Positions 32,204-48,975 of a DNA stretch of 64,000 bases are shown piece after piece (positions within the stretch are counted from its first letter, which is position 1; every line of letters begins with the position of its first letter). The position numbers and the translations under genes are program-made. The stretch is from Daedaleopsis sinensis (lineage: Eukaryota > Basidiomycota > Agaricomycetes > Polyporales > Polyporaceae). The notes under the pieces are model-generated. The model made no database searches, was not told where the DNA came from, and saw only the letters and a program-made list of their open reading frames with translations. The stretch covers positions 3,348,001 through 3,412,000 of the forward strand of contig CM066301.1 in the NCBI GenBank assembly GCA_033807695.1, in the 5' to 3' direction.

Positions 32204-33665
32204 TTATGCCTGCGCATCCCCGTTCGTCTTGTCTCCCTCCTGGTAGAACTTCATCAAGTCCTGCACGTCCTCCTTGCTGCCAAGGAAGACGGAGCAACGC
32301 TCGTGGATACTAGTCGGGATAATATCCAAGATACGCTTCGTGCCCGTCGTTGCGACACCTCCGGCCTGCTCCGTCAGGAAGGCCATCGGGAACGCCTCGT
32401 ACAGGAGCCGCAGCTTTCCGCTTTTGCTCTTCTTGTCGTCTGGGTAGCCAAAGATACCGCCGTAGAGGAAGGTGCGGTGCACGTCTGCGACCATGGAGCC
32501 GATGTACCGCGCCGAGTACGGCGACTTGCCGTTCTTGGGGTACTTGATGCTGTTCAGGTAGTTTACGACCGGTTCGTGGAAGTACATGGCGTTGCCCTCG
32601 TTGAACGAGTAGATCTTCCCTCGTGGAGGGATCTTGATCTACCGGCCGTGCGCGGGTGTCAGAATACCAGCAGGGGGAAGAACTCGACGGTTACCACGTA
32701 CATCCGGGTGGGTCAGGATAAACTCTCCGAGCGAGGCGTCGAGAGTGTAACCGTTGACGCCGTGTCCCGTGGACAAGACCAAGTTCGCCGATGAACCGTA
32801 CCTGCGCAAATCATGAGGATCCACGGGATGCGCACCCATCACACGAACACTCACATCGTGTAACCGGCCGCGACCATCTCGCTCCCCGCTCTCAGCACAT
32901 CCGCAATCGTTCCCTTCGATCCTGGTGCCTTTCTCACAAGAGTCAGCCTGGCTCTCACAGCACACGCGCACCCGGGCGATAGCCGGCGCGCACGGGCGGA
33001 GCAGGGGACGGGACGGGGAGCGTGCACGCACAATGTGGTAGATCCCAAAGATGGTGCCGATGTTCACACCCGCGTCGATGTTGCTGCTGCCGTCGAGCGG
33101 GTCGAAGACGACGCAGTACTTGCCCTTGTACCGGTCCTCGATTATGACCGCCTCCTCCAGCTCCTCGGACACGAGCACGGCGCACTTGCCCGAGGCGCGC
33201 AGCGAGTTGACCATGATGTCATTCGAGAGCACGTCGAGCTTCTTCTGCTCCTCGCCCTGCACGTTTGTCTCGCCCGCGAGCCCGACACTGCGTTCATCCG
33301 ATGCGCGGCGCGTCCGTGCACGATCGTCGTCGCGATCCGGGTTCGGCGGGTGAGCGGGAGGGGAGGGCGCGAGGATGAGATCACTGGGTCGCGCGATGAA
33401 AATCACAAGGATCACTCACAGATTGATCAGACGCGCTTTCCGGACGTTGGTCGCGATAAACTTGGAGGTCGTCTGGATAGCAGTGAGCAGCAGTGTCAGG
33501 TCGCCCGTCGCAATAGCCCCGAGGCTGAACTGGTCGGCGAGGACATGGCTGTGACGTTCGAACGGGTGAGATGAACGCTCCTGTGGCTGATGAAGATCCG
33601 AAGCCGCAGACGACTTACCGGGTGAGGGTGATAATGTCGGTGTTGGGCTGCTCCTCTCCGGACAT
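32204..33665 (-). CDS. FBP1: Fructose-1,6-bisphosphatase
   Basis: Six exons (33665-33619, 33548-33420, 33287-33032, 32928-32855, 32801-32702, 32638-32204) give 346 aa, the normal FBPase length. Motifs include VLSNDIMVNSLRAS, the metal-binding and active-site block VVFDPLDGSSNIDAG, MYGSSANLVLS, KIYSFNEGNAMYF, YIGSMVADVHRTFLYGGIF and RLLYEAFPMAFLTEQAGG. It converts fructose-1,6-bisphosphate to fructose-6-phosphate, the committed step of gluconeogenesis in the cytosol. In other fungi the gene is glucose-repressed and the protein is degraded on glucose; nothing in this promoter was recognised to show that here. Confidence 0.98.
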
Positions 33666-33991
33666 GGCTGGTAGATGTATGGGATGCGTGGGCTGTGGTA
33701 TGGGAGGAGGTGGTGGTCGCGAAAGAGGTTTATAATGGCCGGAGGAGGACGGGAGGGGATAAAGGATGTCGGGAAACGCGGGGGCCCCTCTCTCCGTGAG
33801 CTCCTACCTATTCGGGCATGCCCCTCGACTTCACATGTCCTCAGGTCCGGACGAGAACGCAGGCCCGCTCCAATTCCGGTCGTCCGTGCACATTAGTTTC
33901 CTGGTCAATACAGTACCCATCCTCACCTCAGCCAGCAGCCAGCTTCGGCCATTAGAACTAGAGTAATGTAGGTAGGTGTGCGAGTCCACGC
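33666..33991. other. Intergenic, no gene seen
   Basis: Upstream region of FBP1 and 3' end of the zinc-finger gene. No additional coding sequence is supported. Confidence 0.5.
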
Positions 33992-36276
<2,285 letters not shown>

Positions 36277-37672
36277 AATTCACAAGACCAGGGCCCAGGT
36301 TGATTGAAGACAGTTTGGAAGTGTGCACGGTGTGCTTTCCTCTGGCCTGTTTCGTGTAGATGAGGTCAGTAGGGCTACAGACCTTGAATATGGGGTTGAC
36401 GCACGAAGTGAACGAGTCAATATCCAGCCTGTGCTCCCTTACGGCAACAGATGTGGATGTGTGAGTAAGTCGGCAGGAGAAGGAAGGAAAGCGGGGAACG
36501 GGGAACGGGGAACAGGGAAGGAAGCGAAGGCGGACAAGTCGCAGCGGCTGCGCGGCGTCGCGGACGATCGCCTGTCGAGGAGAGCTCCTGCTAATAACGG
36601 CGTGGTTCAACACATAATCGTTTCAAACTCCGCCATATACGCGCACCGCGTCGCGTTCTAGCGCCGCCTCCGCCTCTTTCACTCGCCTCCGTCTTGCCGA
36701 CTGTGAATCAAACTGTTTGCTCCGGTTTCGCGCCCTTTCGCTCAGAAGCGTGTGTTTACGCTCTGCTCAGCCGTCGCCTCTCCTAGAGTCCTCAAGTTCC
36801 ACACGTTGCTCAAGCCAAGCATTGCCCTCTCAGCCGCCAGCGAGGTTTTGCTTAGCAAAAGCAAACCTTCTCAAGTTACCTGCTTGATCCGAAGACCTAA
36901 TGCACACCCGACCCTCTGCGCTCCTTGTCCAACGCTTTAGGAGACTGAATGCGTATAGACTCCTTCATCGGCAGACTAGATCGGACCGATAAGTAGCGAG
37001 CTAGGATCCCTAGGCGAGTGACATCCTCACTCGAGTCTGCCTAAGTTCTTCGATGAATCATCCCTTTCATTACTGTGAAATGCTGCGCTCAACGTATCCG
37101 GACTACGAGGAGATTGGTGAACCTGTGTTCGCGCCCGGGATGACTGGCGACGAGGCTGCGATATCAGCTGCGTCCACTCCAGTCCACACACCCGCTCTCA
37201 AGATGTATTGGTAATGGACAACGCGTCGTCTACCGGCACTGCGCATGACTTCACGTCGTTCAAGGCTGTTCTGCAACAGTCTGGATTTGAACGCAGTACA
37301 TGTCACGAACGTTCAATCGCTGGTCCTGGTCCTACACATACAGCTCATCGCATCCGTGTACATTCCGATGCCCGCTTATAAACGCCATAAATGATATTCC
37401 TGGTATCCCCATTATTGTGTTGTTTCGTGCGAGATGCCTCCACGGAGAAAGGACAATATCTCGCTGCGTTTCAAACCACCGAGGTATAAGTACGTGATTA
37501 TGTGGCCATTCGTTTGACCTGCCCCCGCCAAGTTGACGCCCATCCCAACTGAGCTTAGCCGAAGCAGTTGCCGAAGCGCCGCGCAGTGACCTCGCTCCTC
37601 CCACTCCAGCCACACCTTCCCCATTCTTGCACTCACTCTTCGACGACACCTACTCCACACCCGCCGCTCACT
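36277..37672. other. 1.4-kb intergenic region with one small candidate ORF
   Basis: No gene with recognisable motifs apart from the small frame at 37053-37214. The region presumably holds the zinc-finger gene promoter on its left and the Pmp3-like gene promoter on its right. Confidence 0.45.
37053..37214 (+). CDS. Small ORF (53 aa), possibly a gene remnant
   Basis: An ATG-initiated frame reads MNHPFHYCEMLRSTYPDYEE, then EIGEPVFAPGMTGDE, and ends TPALKMYW. The acidic, threonine/alanine-rich composition resembles the cytoplasmic tail of a fungal membrane transporter. No preceding exon with membrane segments was found, so it may be the last piece of a decayed gene, a small gene, or chance. Confidence 0.25.
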   Translation: MNHPFHYCEMLRSTYPDYEEIGEPVFAPGMTGDEAAISAASTPVHTPALKMYW

Positions 37673-38702
37673 ATGACTGACCGTGCACGGTCATTCAAAG
37701 TCGACTTGACCCCGCGAAGACACCACGGCTATGCTGTAGTGTTATTCATATTCGGGACCCTGTTCCCCCCTCTAGGTGTGCATTCCGTTCCATCATGCTT
37801 GGCCATGGCAGGGGGTCACTGAAGGCATCGGTAGCGGTCGCAGCGCGGTTCGGGCTGGGATCCGATTTCTGGCTCAACTTGGTCCTCACTATCTGTGGAT
37901 ACATCCCAGGTGCGGTATTAGCTCACGAGGTCTCAGGCGGTGGGCTCATACCTATTCTCCAGGGCACGTACACAACTTCTACATCCAGGTACGCCTCACC
38001 GGGTCAGTAGCTCTCTAATGAAGCTCATACATGTCGGGGTAGAACATCCGAAACAACAAGACCCACAGTCGCACCCCGAAATGGGTGCAGAAATACGGCC
38101 TCGTAGACACCTCCGATCTCAAGCGCAAGGAGCGTCGCTCACAGTGGGCGAACCGCTACAACGACCGCCTGCCCCGTTCCACACTCGAAGCCCAGCCGTA
38201 CGAAGAAGGCCAAGAGGCAGGCTCGAGCGTCGATCTGTCGGAAGAGAATGCGCGCGCCAACGGTCGCACCGGGGAGTACTGGAACCCGGAGGAGGAGAGG
38301 TACTACGGCAAGAACGGCGACTCCTCGAGCGTGCTCACCGGCGGCTCCGGCCGCTGGCACTACCCCGCGAACTTCGAAGACACGGTGTCGGCGCCGAAGA
38401 AAGCGTCCAAGAAGAAGAAGGAGAAGAAGGACAGGTGGGCGCGCACGGAGGACGCGTATGCGCAGGAGGAGAGTGGGTCGCGGAGGAAGAAGTCGAAGAA
38501 GAGGCGGTCGACGGCGGTCGTGGACGACGTGGACACATATACGCGCAGGAGTGAGTCGACGTCGGAGTTCCCGGAGGACCCCGAGGGTGGGCTGTATGGC
38601 GACCGTCGCCCGGCAGCCGGAGGCGGCGTGGATGGCCGGGATCGCGAGGAGAACGCGCCACGCCGGACGAACGATGAAGATATCTTCAATCACGAACTCT
38701 AG
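37673..38702 (+). CDS. Pmp3/Sna3-family membrane protein with long hydrophilic tail
   Basis: Four exons (37673-37775, 37835-37909, 37963-37988, 38043-38702) give 287 aa. The first 80 residues form the Pmp3/RCI two-helix unit: VVLFIFGTLFPPLAVAARFG, GSDFWLNLVLTICGYIPG and HVHNFYI. The FPP..AV and GYIPGH.H signatures are typical. Pmp3 proteins sit in the plasma membrane and affect cation homeostasis; Sna3 relatives have tails and traffic through multivesicular bodies. Here about 200 charged residues follow, with a lysine-rich patch (KKASKKKKEKKDR) and acidic stretches. Pmp3 itself is only about 55 aa, so this is a tailed relative. The exact orthology is not settled. Confidence 0.88.
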
Positions 38703-39399
38703 GATACCCATAGCGATTTCGATAGGAGGGCGCTGCGGCGGGACCTCACATTACTATGGCAGGTGACGGTCAGTGGTGAAAGACCCGTATGACTGGCTCT
38801 CGTGGTATCGCGGTGCGCAGAAGACATTATTCCTGTACATGTACCCCTCCCTGCATCATCTCGGTATTTATTCAGTGTCGTGTACCTCGGTGTCCTTCGG
38901 TGGTATCATCTGGTGAGTCCGAAGTCTTCTTCAGGTACAATGTACAGCGTCCGCAGCCCAAGCTCCGCACCTCTGCAACGATAACCTCGGAACTCCCTCT
39001 CGTCGGCTTTGCGTTTGTATATGTGACGGCCGCACCAGCTGTGCGGTGATGGCCCGGGTCAGAGTGAACTGATGCTATAGCTATAAGATGCTATACAGCA
39101 GGCAACGCGCGCGACGGCAACGACACCTTGTCGCCTCTTGTCGCCGACCATGGTCTATGGGATGGGTCTCATCTCGGTTCTCCACACGCCCTCGCGGACG
39201 TCATCTCGCGGGTTTCCGCCGAGAAGGACCGGACGTTCGGAAGTAAAACTGCTTTCCCATCAGGATCGCGTGGCCCGAGTATATAAGGACGCAGGGTCTC
39301 GCGTGCACACCTTCGCTTCCCTGTCTGCTCGTCTGGGGTGGCCTCTCTCCTGCCTTACTCGTTATCGGTTGCCTGTCAGCCCTGCGAGTCTCAGCAGAC
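38703..39399. other. Intergenic upstream of the PNGase A-like gene
   Basis: No supported gene. The right end carries a TATA-like element at 39280-39286. Confidence 0.5.
39280..39286 (+). promoter_or_regulatory. TATA box of the PNGase A-like gene
   Basis: TATATAA lies 114 bp before the start codon at 39400, a fitting distance for a core promoter with a leader of about 80 nt. Confidence 0.5.
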
Positions 39400-41946
39400 A
39401 TGTTTCTCGGTTTCGCCAGAGGGGCACTTGCAGGAGTGTTCATCGCTGCGCTCGCGGTGCGCGCTGCGGTCCTGGTCGACTTCCAGGTCGCACAGCCGCC
39501 TCCACTCCCTCAAGATGCGAAGCAATGTACCGTTCAAATTTTGCAGTATGTATTGGAACTCGCGCACGAAGTCAGCGCAGCATGATTCTGAGAACGCTCC
39601 AATTCCATGCTATTGCAGGCGCACGTTCGGTAACTCTTTTGGGATGTAAGTGCATGTCACAACTCCGCGCTAGCGCATTTGTTCTGATCGTCATTGAATA
39701 CTGAAGGGCGGAGGTCGTGCAGTATCAGTGGGTCTTTCCGTTCAAGTAGTCCGCCTTGATCAAGCTGAGCATAGTTGCTAGACCGCCTACCGACTGTGGA
39801 CCCGTTGGGTCATGGGCAGGTATTAGCCTGAACTTCACTGTGACTTCGAACGGTACCCAATTCGATCGCTTGGGTGAGCACTTGGAACATTGCACCGAGC
39901 AGACATATGCAGTCTCATGACTCATCTAAACACCAGGCATCTTCACCTTCCAAAACGTCGAGAGTAGGTCGCACCGAAAAGCGATTGTGACCGAGAGCTG
40001 ACCACGTCTCACAAAGTCTGGCGCACTTCTACTCCGGAACCCACACGCGGGGATGGTATCATCTGGACGTACCTCAAAGACGTCACGCGCTTCACTCCGC
40101 TCTTCGCGAAGAACGGCACGTTCATCCTCCAGCTCGACAACCTGCTGGAAACAGGATTGGACGGCCAGTACGCTAGTACGTGCATATCAAAATGTGCTAT
40201 GTCGTCGGACTGACACGTCGGTCCGTAAGCTACGCTACACGCAACATTTTTCGCGTCTTCTCCCGAGAACCCTCCTGCGCCAAAGGCGGACCTTATCATC
40301 CCCGTCTCGACGCTGGCCAACGATACAGGAAACGACGCGTCCGTCCCGCCCGCGTTCTCGGTCCGCACCTCGCCGTATACCAGTCGTGATTGAAGCTGAT
40401 TGAATCGCTTGCAGCTCAACGTCACCGTCCCACAGAGCGCAGTTCAGATCTATGCCGAACTTTTTGCTTCGGGCAACGGCAATGAGGAATTCTGGGTGAG
40501 TGAGGGGTTTCGTTTCGAGTCGGCGTCATCTTCTTGCTTTGCTGATGTATCCATGTGCTGGCAGTACTTCAACGCAGCGAATCAGTTCTTGCCTTCACTT
40601 CCCAGCGGAACGACTTTCGGCGACGGCCCGTTCCGCGAGGTTCGCATGCTTGTTGACGGACAGCTGGCCGGCGTAGCATTCCCGTGAGTAGGCTCAAGAT
40701 CTGTTATAGCACAAATAATTCATTCGCGATATAGGTATGCTGTCATATTCACGGGAGGTATCGTGCCCACTGCATGGAGGTGCGCACAAGCCACCTTCAG
40801 ACCAGACTCCATCTCTTGATTCACCCTTCACTGCTCAGACCGATCACCTCCTACGGCGCGATCGACCTCCCGACGTACTTCATCGACCTGACCCCCTTCG
40901 TGCCCGTGCTCACCGACGGCCAGCCGCACAGCATCAGCCTCGACGTCGTCTCCGCCGAGGACGACCACACCATCAACCAGAACTGGTTCGTGTCCGGGAG
41001 CCTGCAGGTCGTCACGGACCCCTCGGGCAAGCCGACGACGGGCAAGATCACGCGCTACGACGCCGCGCCCTTCGCGCAGACGAGCACGACCGGGAGCGTA
41101 GGCGGCAACGGCGACGTGAACATCACCGTCGCCGCGACGCGCGCGATCCACATCGAGAGCGAGATCACCAGCGGGAGCGGGAAGACGACGCACGTCGTGT
41201 GGGAGCAGAACCTACAGTACTCGAACACCCAGAACTACCTCAACAATGCGTTTGTCCAGGTAGGCTGCTTTGAGCTCATAGATCGTTTACGCGTCTCGGA
41301 GGACTCGGAACTCACGCGCGTGCCCGTAGATCGTGAACCAGAGCGCAACGGGAAGCTTCCTGTCCACGCACAACGGCGTGCCCGCCCTGGTCGACACCTT
41401 CTCGTACCCGCTGATCATCAACTTCACCGTCCTCACCCCGAGCGGTTCCGACTGTAAGTGCCAGTGCCATCTACCTGAGACGAACCGCCCTTGCCCGCTG
41501 TGCTGACGTACCGCCCGGAATCGAAAGTCGTGGCGACGTTCGACCACTCATTCAACCGCGTCTCCGACCCGGCCCCGTTCATCCTCGGCTCGACCATCCG
41601 CAACCGTCAACAAGCCAGTGAGTCTAAGTTCAATCCGCCTTGCTACTGCGTATACGGGTCAGCGCACTCACCTGCCTCTATCATATCAGGTGGCTTCTTC
41701 CATATCGCTTCGACAGGGAACACCGGCAACGGGACGAACACGAACACGTTCTCGTACGCAGACCGCAAGGGCAACACTTTCGACCGCGAAGTCTCCGCCG
41801 TCAACACGAACATCACCGCCGACCACCAAGGCGGCACGCTCGCACCGCACGCTGCCGTCCACTTCCCGTCAATCAGCCCTGCCAGCCAGACCCCGCTCGG
41901 TGTCGCGAAGCCGAGGCTGCCAGGGGGGAGGAAGATCGGGGACTAG
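39400..41946 (+). CDS. Peptide N-glycosidase A-like secreted/anchored glycoprotein
   Basis: Fourteen exons (39400-39545, 39619-39645, 39707-39721, 39782-39873, 39937-39963, 40017-40175, 40230-40360, 40415-40495, 40565-40683, 40735-40779, 40839-41259, 41330-41453, 41528-41617, 41690-41946) give 577 aa. A hydrophobic N-terminus (GALAGVFIAALAVRAAVLV) is a signal peptide or anchor. PNGase A-family blocks follow: TDCGPVGSWAGISLNFTV, TQFDRLGIFTFQNVEIWRTS, TPEPTRGDGIIWTYLKDVTR, VQIYAELFASGN and SYGAIDLPTYFIDLTPF. The plant enzyme cleaves N-glycans from glycopeptides; most fungal members are uncharacterised, so activity is inferred. Several N-x-S/T sites suggest glycosylation. Confidence 0.87.
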
Positions 41947-42326
41947 GAGAACAGATGATACAAATCCGGCTCGTGCCGGTAGAGATGTATATTTTCGGTC
42001 AGATAGTTGCTGGGGAAGCAGACACAACGAAAAAATGCAGGACGGTACAAGATGAGTGTATCCAGGAACCGAGTCGGCGACCCTTTAGACGTCAAAATGC
42101 GCTCTGCTCTAAGCCCCTTGCCTCCGACCCGCCACACCTCGGCGCTGCCCTTCGACCCCCGGAGCCGGAGGAGGGTTCCTCAACACGTTACATACATCAC
42201 GTCGCAGGCCGTTGAGGCCCGCTTTATGCCGTGTTGAACGGTCCGCAGCGCATCGCTGGGTGACTAGGGCGCATCTGATGAAGATGTACCGCCCAGTGGG
42301 GTGCTCGCTTGCGCACTAGGAGTCAC
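41947..42326. other. Convergent 3' intergenic region
   Basis: Non-coding interval between the convergent PNGase A-like and C1-THF synthase genes. Confidence 0.55.
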
Positions 42327-45865
<3,539 letters not shown>

Positions 45866-46347
45866 GGTGCGGAGGTGGTGGAGGGGAGAGAAGAGGGGGC
45901 GATATGCGGCGGGATAGAGGAATCGTCGCATCTTGAATTCCCTTTAGAGGCAGGCAGGGCACGCGTAGCGCGTATTGGCTCGCGCTCGGCCGGGTCGCGT
46001 GCTTCTCGTGCGCGCGGGAGAGAATTCACAGCGCGAGGGTGCAGCTGGCAGCGTCGTGGGTGCGCGTCGTGGTGGTCGATGAGAAAGAGCCCATAGACGC
46101 AGACGAGGCCGACTTGGGGCCAGGTTGACTCAAACTGACGCGACCCTCGCGACTCGCGACCCCTTGGACCAGGATTTCCCCGACCGAGCGCGCTGCCAGC
46201 AAGCTCCACGTGACCGAGCCACCAAAATTTCCCGGAACTACGTAGAAGTCAGTACCGGCGCCTGCGGTGGCCAGCGTTTGGCTCACCTCCGTCACTCAGG
46301 CTTGTCCACCGTCCACACCCGACCTCCCCCTTCATCCTTTCGCCGCC
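45866..46347. promoter_or_regulatory. Divergent promoter of C1-THF synthase and MGE1
   Basis: The 482 bp between the two start codons must carry both promoters. No specific element was identified. Confidence 0.45.
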
Positions 46348-47188
46348 ATGTTCAACGCCCAGGCCGCCTCTGTCTTCCGCTCGTGCACCAGCGCGCTCTC
46401 CTCGCGCACCCTCGCGCGTTCTTCATTGAACGCTACCAGCCGGAGAGCTGCTCTCGCCATGCGGTCGCGCTATTACTCAGACAAGGCGCCGCCTTCGGAG
46501 GAGTCGAAGCCTGCGGAGGAGAGCGAGAAGGATGAGGTCGAGGTGTCGCCAGAGACAACGTTGCTCAAACAGCTCAAGACGGAGGAGGCGAAGGTTGCCG
46601 ACTGCATGGTCAGTGTCTTCGTCATACACTCAGCGCGTGCGCGAGCGCGTCCGAGTCTGTGTTCGCATCTTACTGACTCATCCGCAACAGAGCCGTCTAC
46701 GATATCTTCAGGCCGACTTCCTCAACCTCCAGCGAAACGCTGCGAGGGAAAAGGAGCAGGCGCGTGACTTCGCCATCTCGCGCTTTGCCGGCGACCTCCT
46801 GGAGACCGTCGACGTCCTCTCCCTCGCCCTCAAGTCGATTCCAAAATCCGCCGTCACCCCTCCAGAATCACCCGACGCCTCGTCATCATCATCCTCGCCT
46901 TCCGACGCCCCTGCGGAGAAGACACCAGACACACACCTCCGCGAGCTGTATGAGGGCGTCGAGGCGACCCAGCGGTTACTCCTACACACCCTCTTCAAGC
47001 ACCACGTCAAGCCATTTGATCCCACCGGCGAGAAGTTTGACCCCAACCGGCACGAGGCGCTCTACCAGGCCCCCATACCTGGGAAGGAGCCCGGGACCGT
47101 GTTGGAGTGCCAAAAGGTCGGCTACACGATCAAGGACCGCGTCCTGCGTGCTGCCCAAGTCGGCGTCGTCCAGGATACCTCTTCATGA
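46348..47188 (+). CDS. MGE1: Mitochondrial GrpE nucleotide exchange factor
   Basis: Two exons (46348-46608, 46691-47188) give 252 aa. The first 40 residues are Arg/Ser/Ala-rich with no acids, a mitochondrial presequence likely cleaved near RYYSDKAPP. GrpE features follow: a long helix with ADFLNLQRNAAREKEQARDF, FAISRFAGDLLETVDVLSLA, LYEGVEATQRLLLHTLFKHH, and the beta-wing EKFDPNRHEALYQAPIPGKE, ending in ECQKVGYTIKDRVLRAAQVG. It releases ADP from mitochondrial Hsp70 during protein import and folding. A Ser/Asp-rich insertion (SPDASSSSSSPSDAPAEK) after the long helix is longer than in yeast. Confidence 0.97.
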
Positions 47189-47299
47189 TCATGACCGGCA
47201 GGTGGAAGTTGGGTTCGGATGTCGCGTTTCGCGATGTGCGTCGACGGGTGTGTTGTATAGCGGAGTATTAGACCTCTAGTATAGTATTCATGCCGCTAA

Positions 47300-48284
47300 T
47301 TATCGAATCTCTACTCCAAACCTGTCCTTCAGATTACTTATGACCTGGGCGTGGACGGTGTTCGCTTCGTCATTGGACAGTGACCTGAAGGGCATGTTTA
47401 GCATACAGCTAGTCCGTTTGTACGCAGATGGATCACTTACCTGTCCATGGAACAGTAGTTGATGCGATAGCATTTGCTACTCTTATTCGATTTTGGATGC
47501 GTGAACGAGTCGATCTGTCAGGTTTTCAGTATTTGTTCCTAGCCAACTGCGACAATCCGCAATCCCTCACCAAGACCACGTCTTGAACCAAGTCGCCGAC
47601 TGTGTCGCGGACCAGGTCGCAGAAGTCGTTGTCGTGCAAGCCTGTGTCCGGTAGCCAGAAGCTGATGTCTTTGTAGCATGCAGGATATTTCGAGTACGGC
47701 TTGAAAGTGTTGATCTCCCCCGCCATGAACTGAGAGAGGAAGCGAGGATCTTGTGACCAGAAGAGCCGAATGTCCGGTATTGAGAACAAGATCATAGCAA
47801 TGCGCTCCAGCCCAAGACCGAAAGCCCAGCTGATGCTGTCAGGCACCCCTGCGTCCCGGGTGAGTACAAGCGCATACGCATACGAAACAAAAGTGTACAC
47901 ACCTGAGCGATCCAAGGTCCGCTGCTGCACGACTCCGCAACCTAGAATCTCTAGCCACTTTCCGCGGAAGAAGACCTCGACCTCATAGCTCGGCGTCGTG
48001 AACGGGAAGTACGCCTCGATCCACCTCACGCGCAGCGGCTCTCCCTCGTTCACGCCCGCCCTGTCTCCGAAGAGCGTCAGCATGAGGCTGTTCAGCGACT
48101 GCTTCAGGTTGAGCGCGACGAGCTCCGCCATGGCGGGGTCGTGCACGTCCTGCGGGGGGTTCGTCGGCGCGAGGTGCGGCACATCCTCGATGACGATGCG
48201 CGAGCGCGCGAGGAACTGCGCGAGCCGGGCGTTGTCGTCCTCGAGCTCCGCACGCCCCGCCGCGTCCGCGGAGAAGACGCGGGC

Positions 48285-48317
<33 letters not shown>

Positions 48318-48779
48318 CGCGTCGATCTCGTCGCGCCGGTAGACGTCCGCGGAGAGGAGCCACTTGCGCTCGCCGCGCGCGAAGGTCTCGACTTCGTGCG
48401 CGGAGGTGTGCGTGCGGAGCATGAGGTCCTTGTTGATGTAGTAGCTGTCCGTCGCGGCGCGCCCCGGGTGGTCTGAGGGGAACCCGAGGTCGTCGAAGTT
48501 CTGCGCAGGAGTCACGACTGGAGGCAGCCCAACCATGGAGTTGAAGTTGTGGAAGTGTGAGGATATGAGGGACTGTAGAATGCCTAGCGGGTGGGATGGG
48601 TTCATGTACAGGTTACGGCCGACCTTGTCTATGATTGCAGAGGTAATATTTGTGGTCGCATCTGCAGGATACTTCTGGCCCAGAAGACTGACCGGGGGAC
48701 GAGTTGAGTAGCATCGTCGACAGAGGACGGTGCGGAAGACATGGCGGGGCAAGCGCGTTCGAGAGAAACCTGCAGTCAT
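47300..48779 (-). CDS. MSF1: Mitochondrial phenylalanyl-tRNA synthetase
   Basis: Four exons (48779-47903, 47848-47571, 47514-47441, 47384-47300) encode 437 aa. A basic N-terminus (TRLPRHVFRTVLCRRCYST) is a mitochondrial presequence. Class II synthetase motifs include RTHTSAHEVE, YRRDEIDASHYPVFHQMEG and motif 3 in SWAFGLGLERIAMILFSIPD. The anticodon-binding ferredoxin-like domain starts at KYPACYKDISFWLP and continues through DSFTHPKS, CYRINYCSMDRSLSNDEAN and finally RFGVEIR. Without the last two splices the frame stops at 47526 inside an intron and loses about 50 residues, so the spliced form is clearly correct. Intron 47849-47902 is 54 nt and open in frame. The enzyme charges mitochondrial tRNA-Phe. 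Confidence 0.94.
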
Positions 48780-48975
48780 CGTGCACCGGACAGCAGGACA
48801 GTCTACCAAGCGCTCGTGCACACCTCTTCGGTATCTCGGGCCGGTCTAGAAAGTATCGGGCCGATGGTGGTCTATGCGCAGTGCGATGTAAGGTGTACAA
48901 CGGATTCAAGTCCGTGAGTGATTGAAAGCAAAGCAATGCGATGCGACAACATGGGGAAAGGAGCGATGTCTATGT

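Noticed and set aside
37240..37320. Possible minus-strand tRNA (a TTCAAATCC-like box)
   Set aside because: No acceptor, D or anticodon arm can be folded around it.
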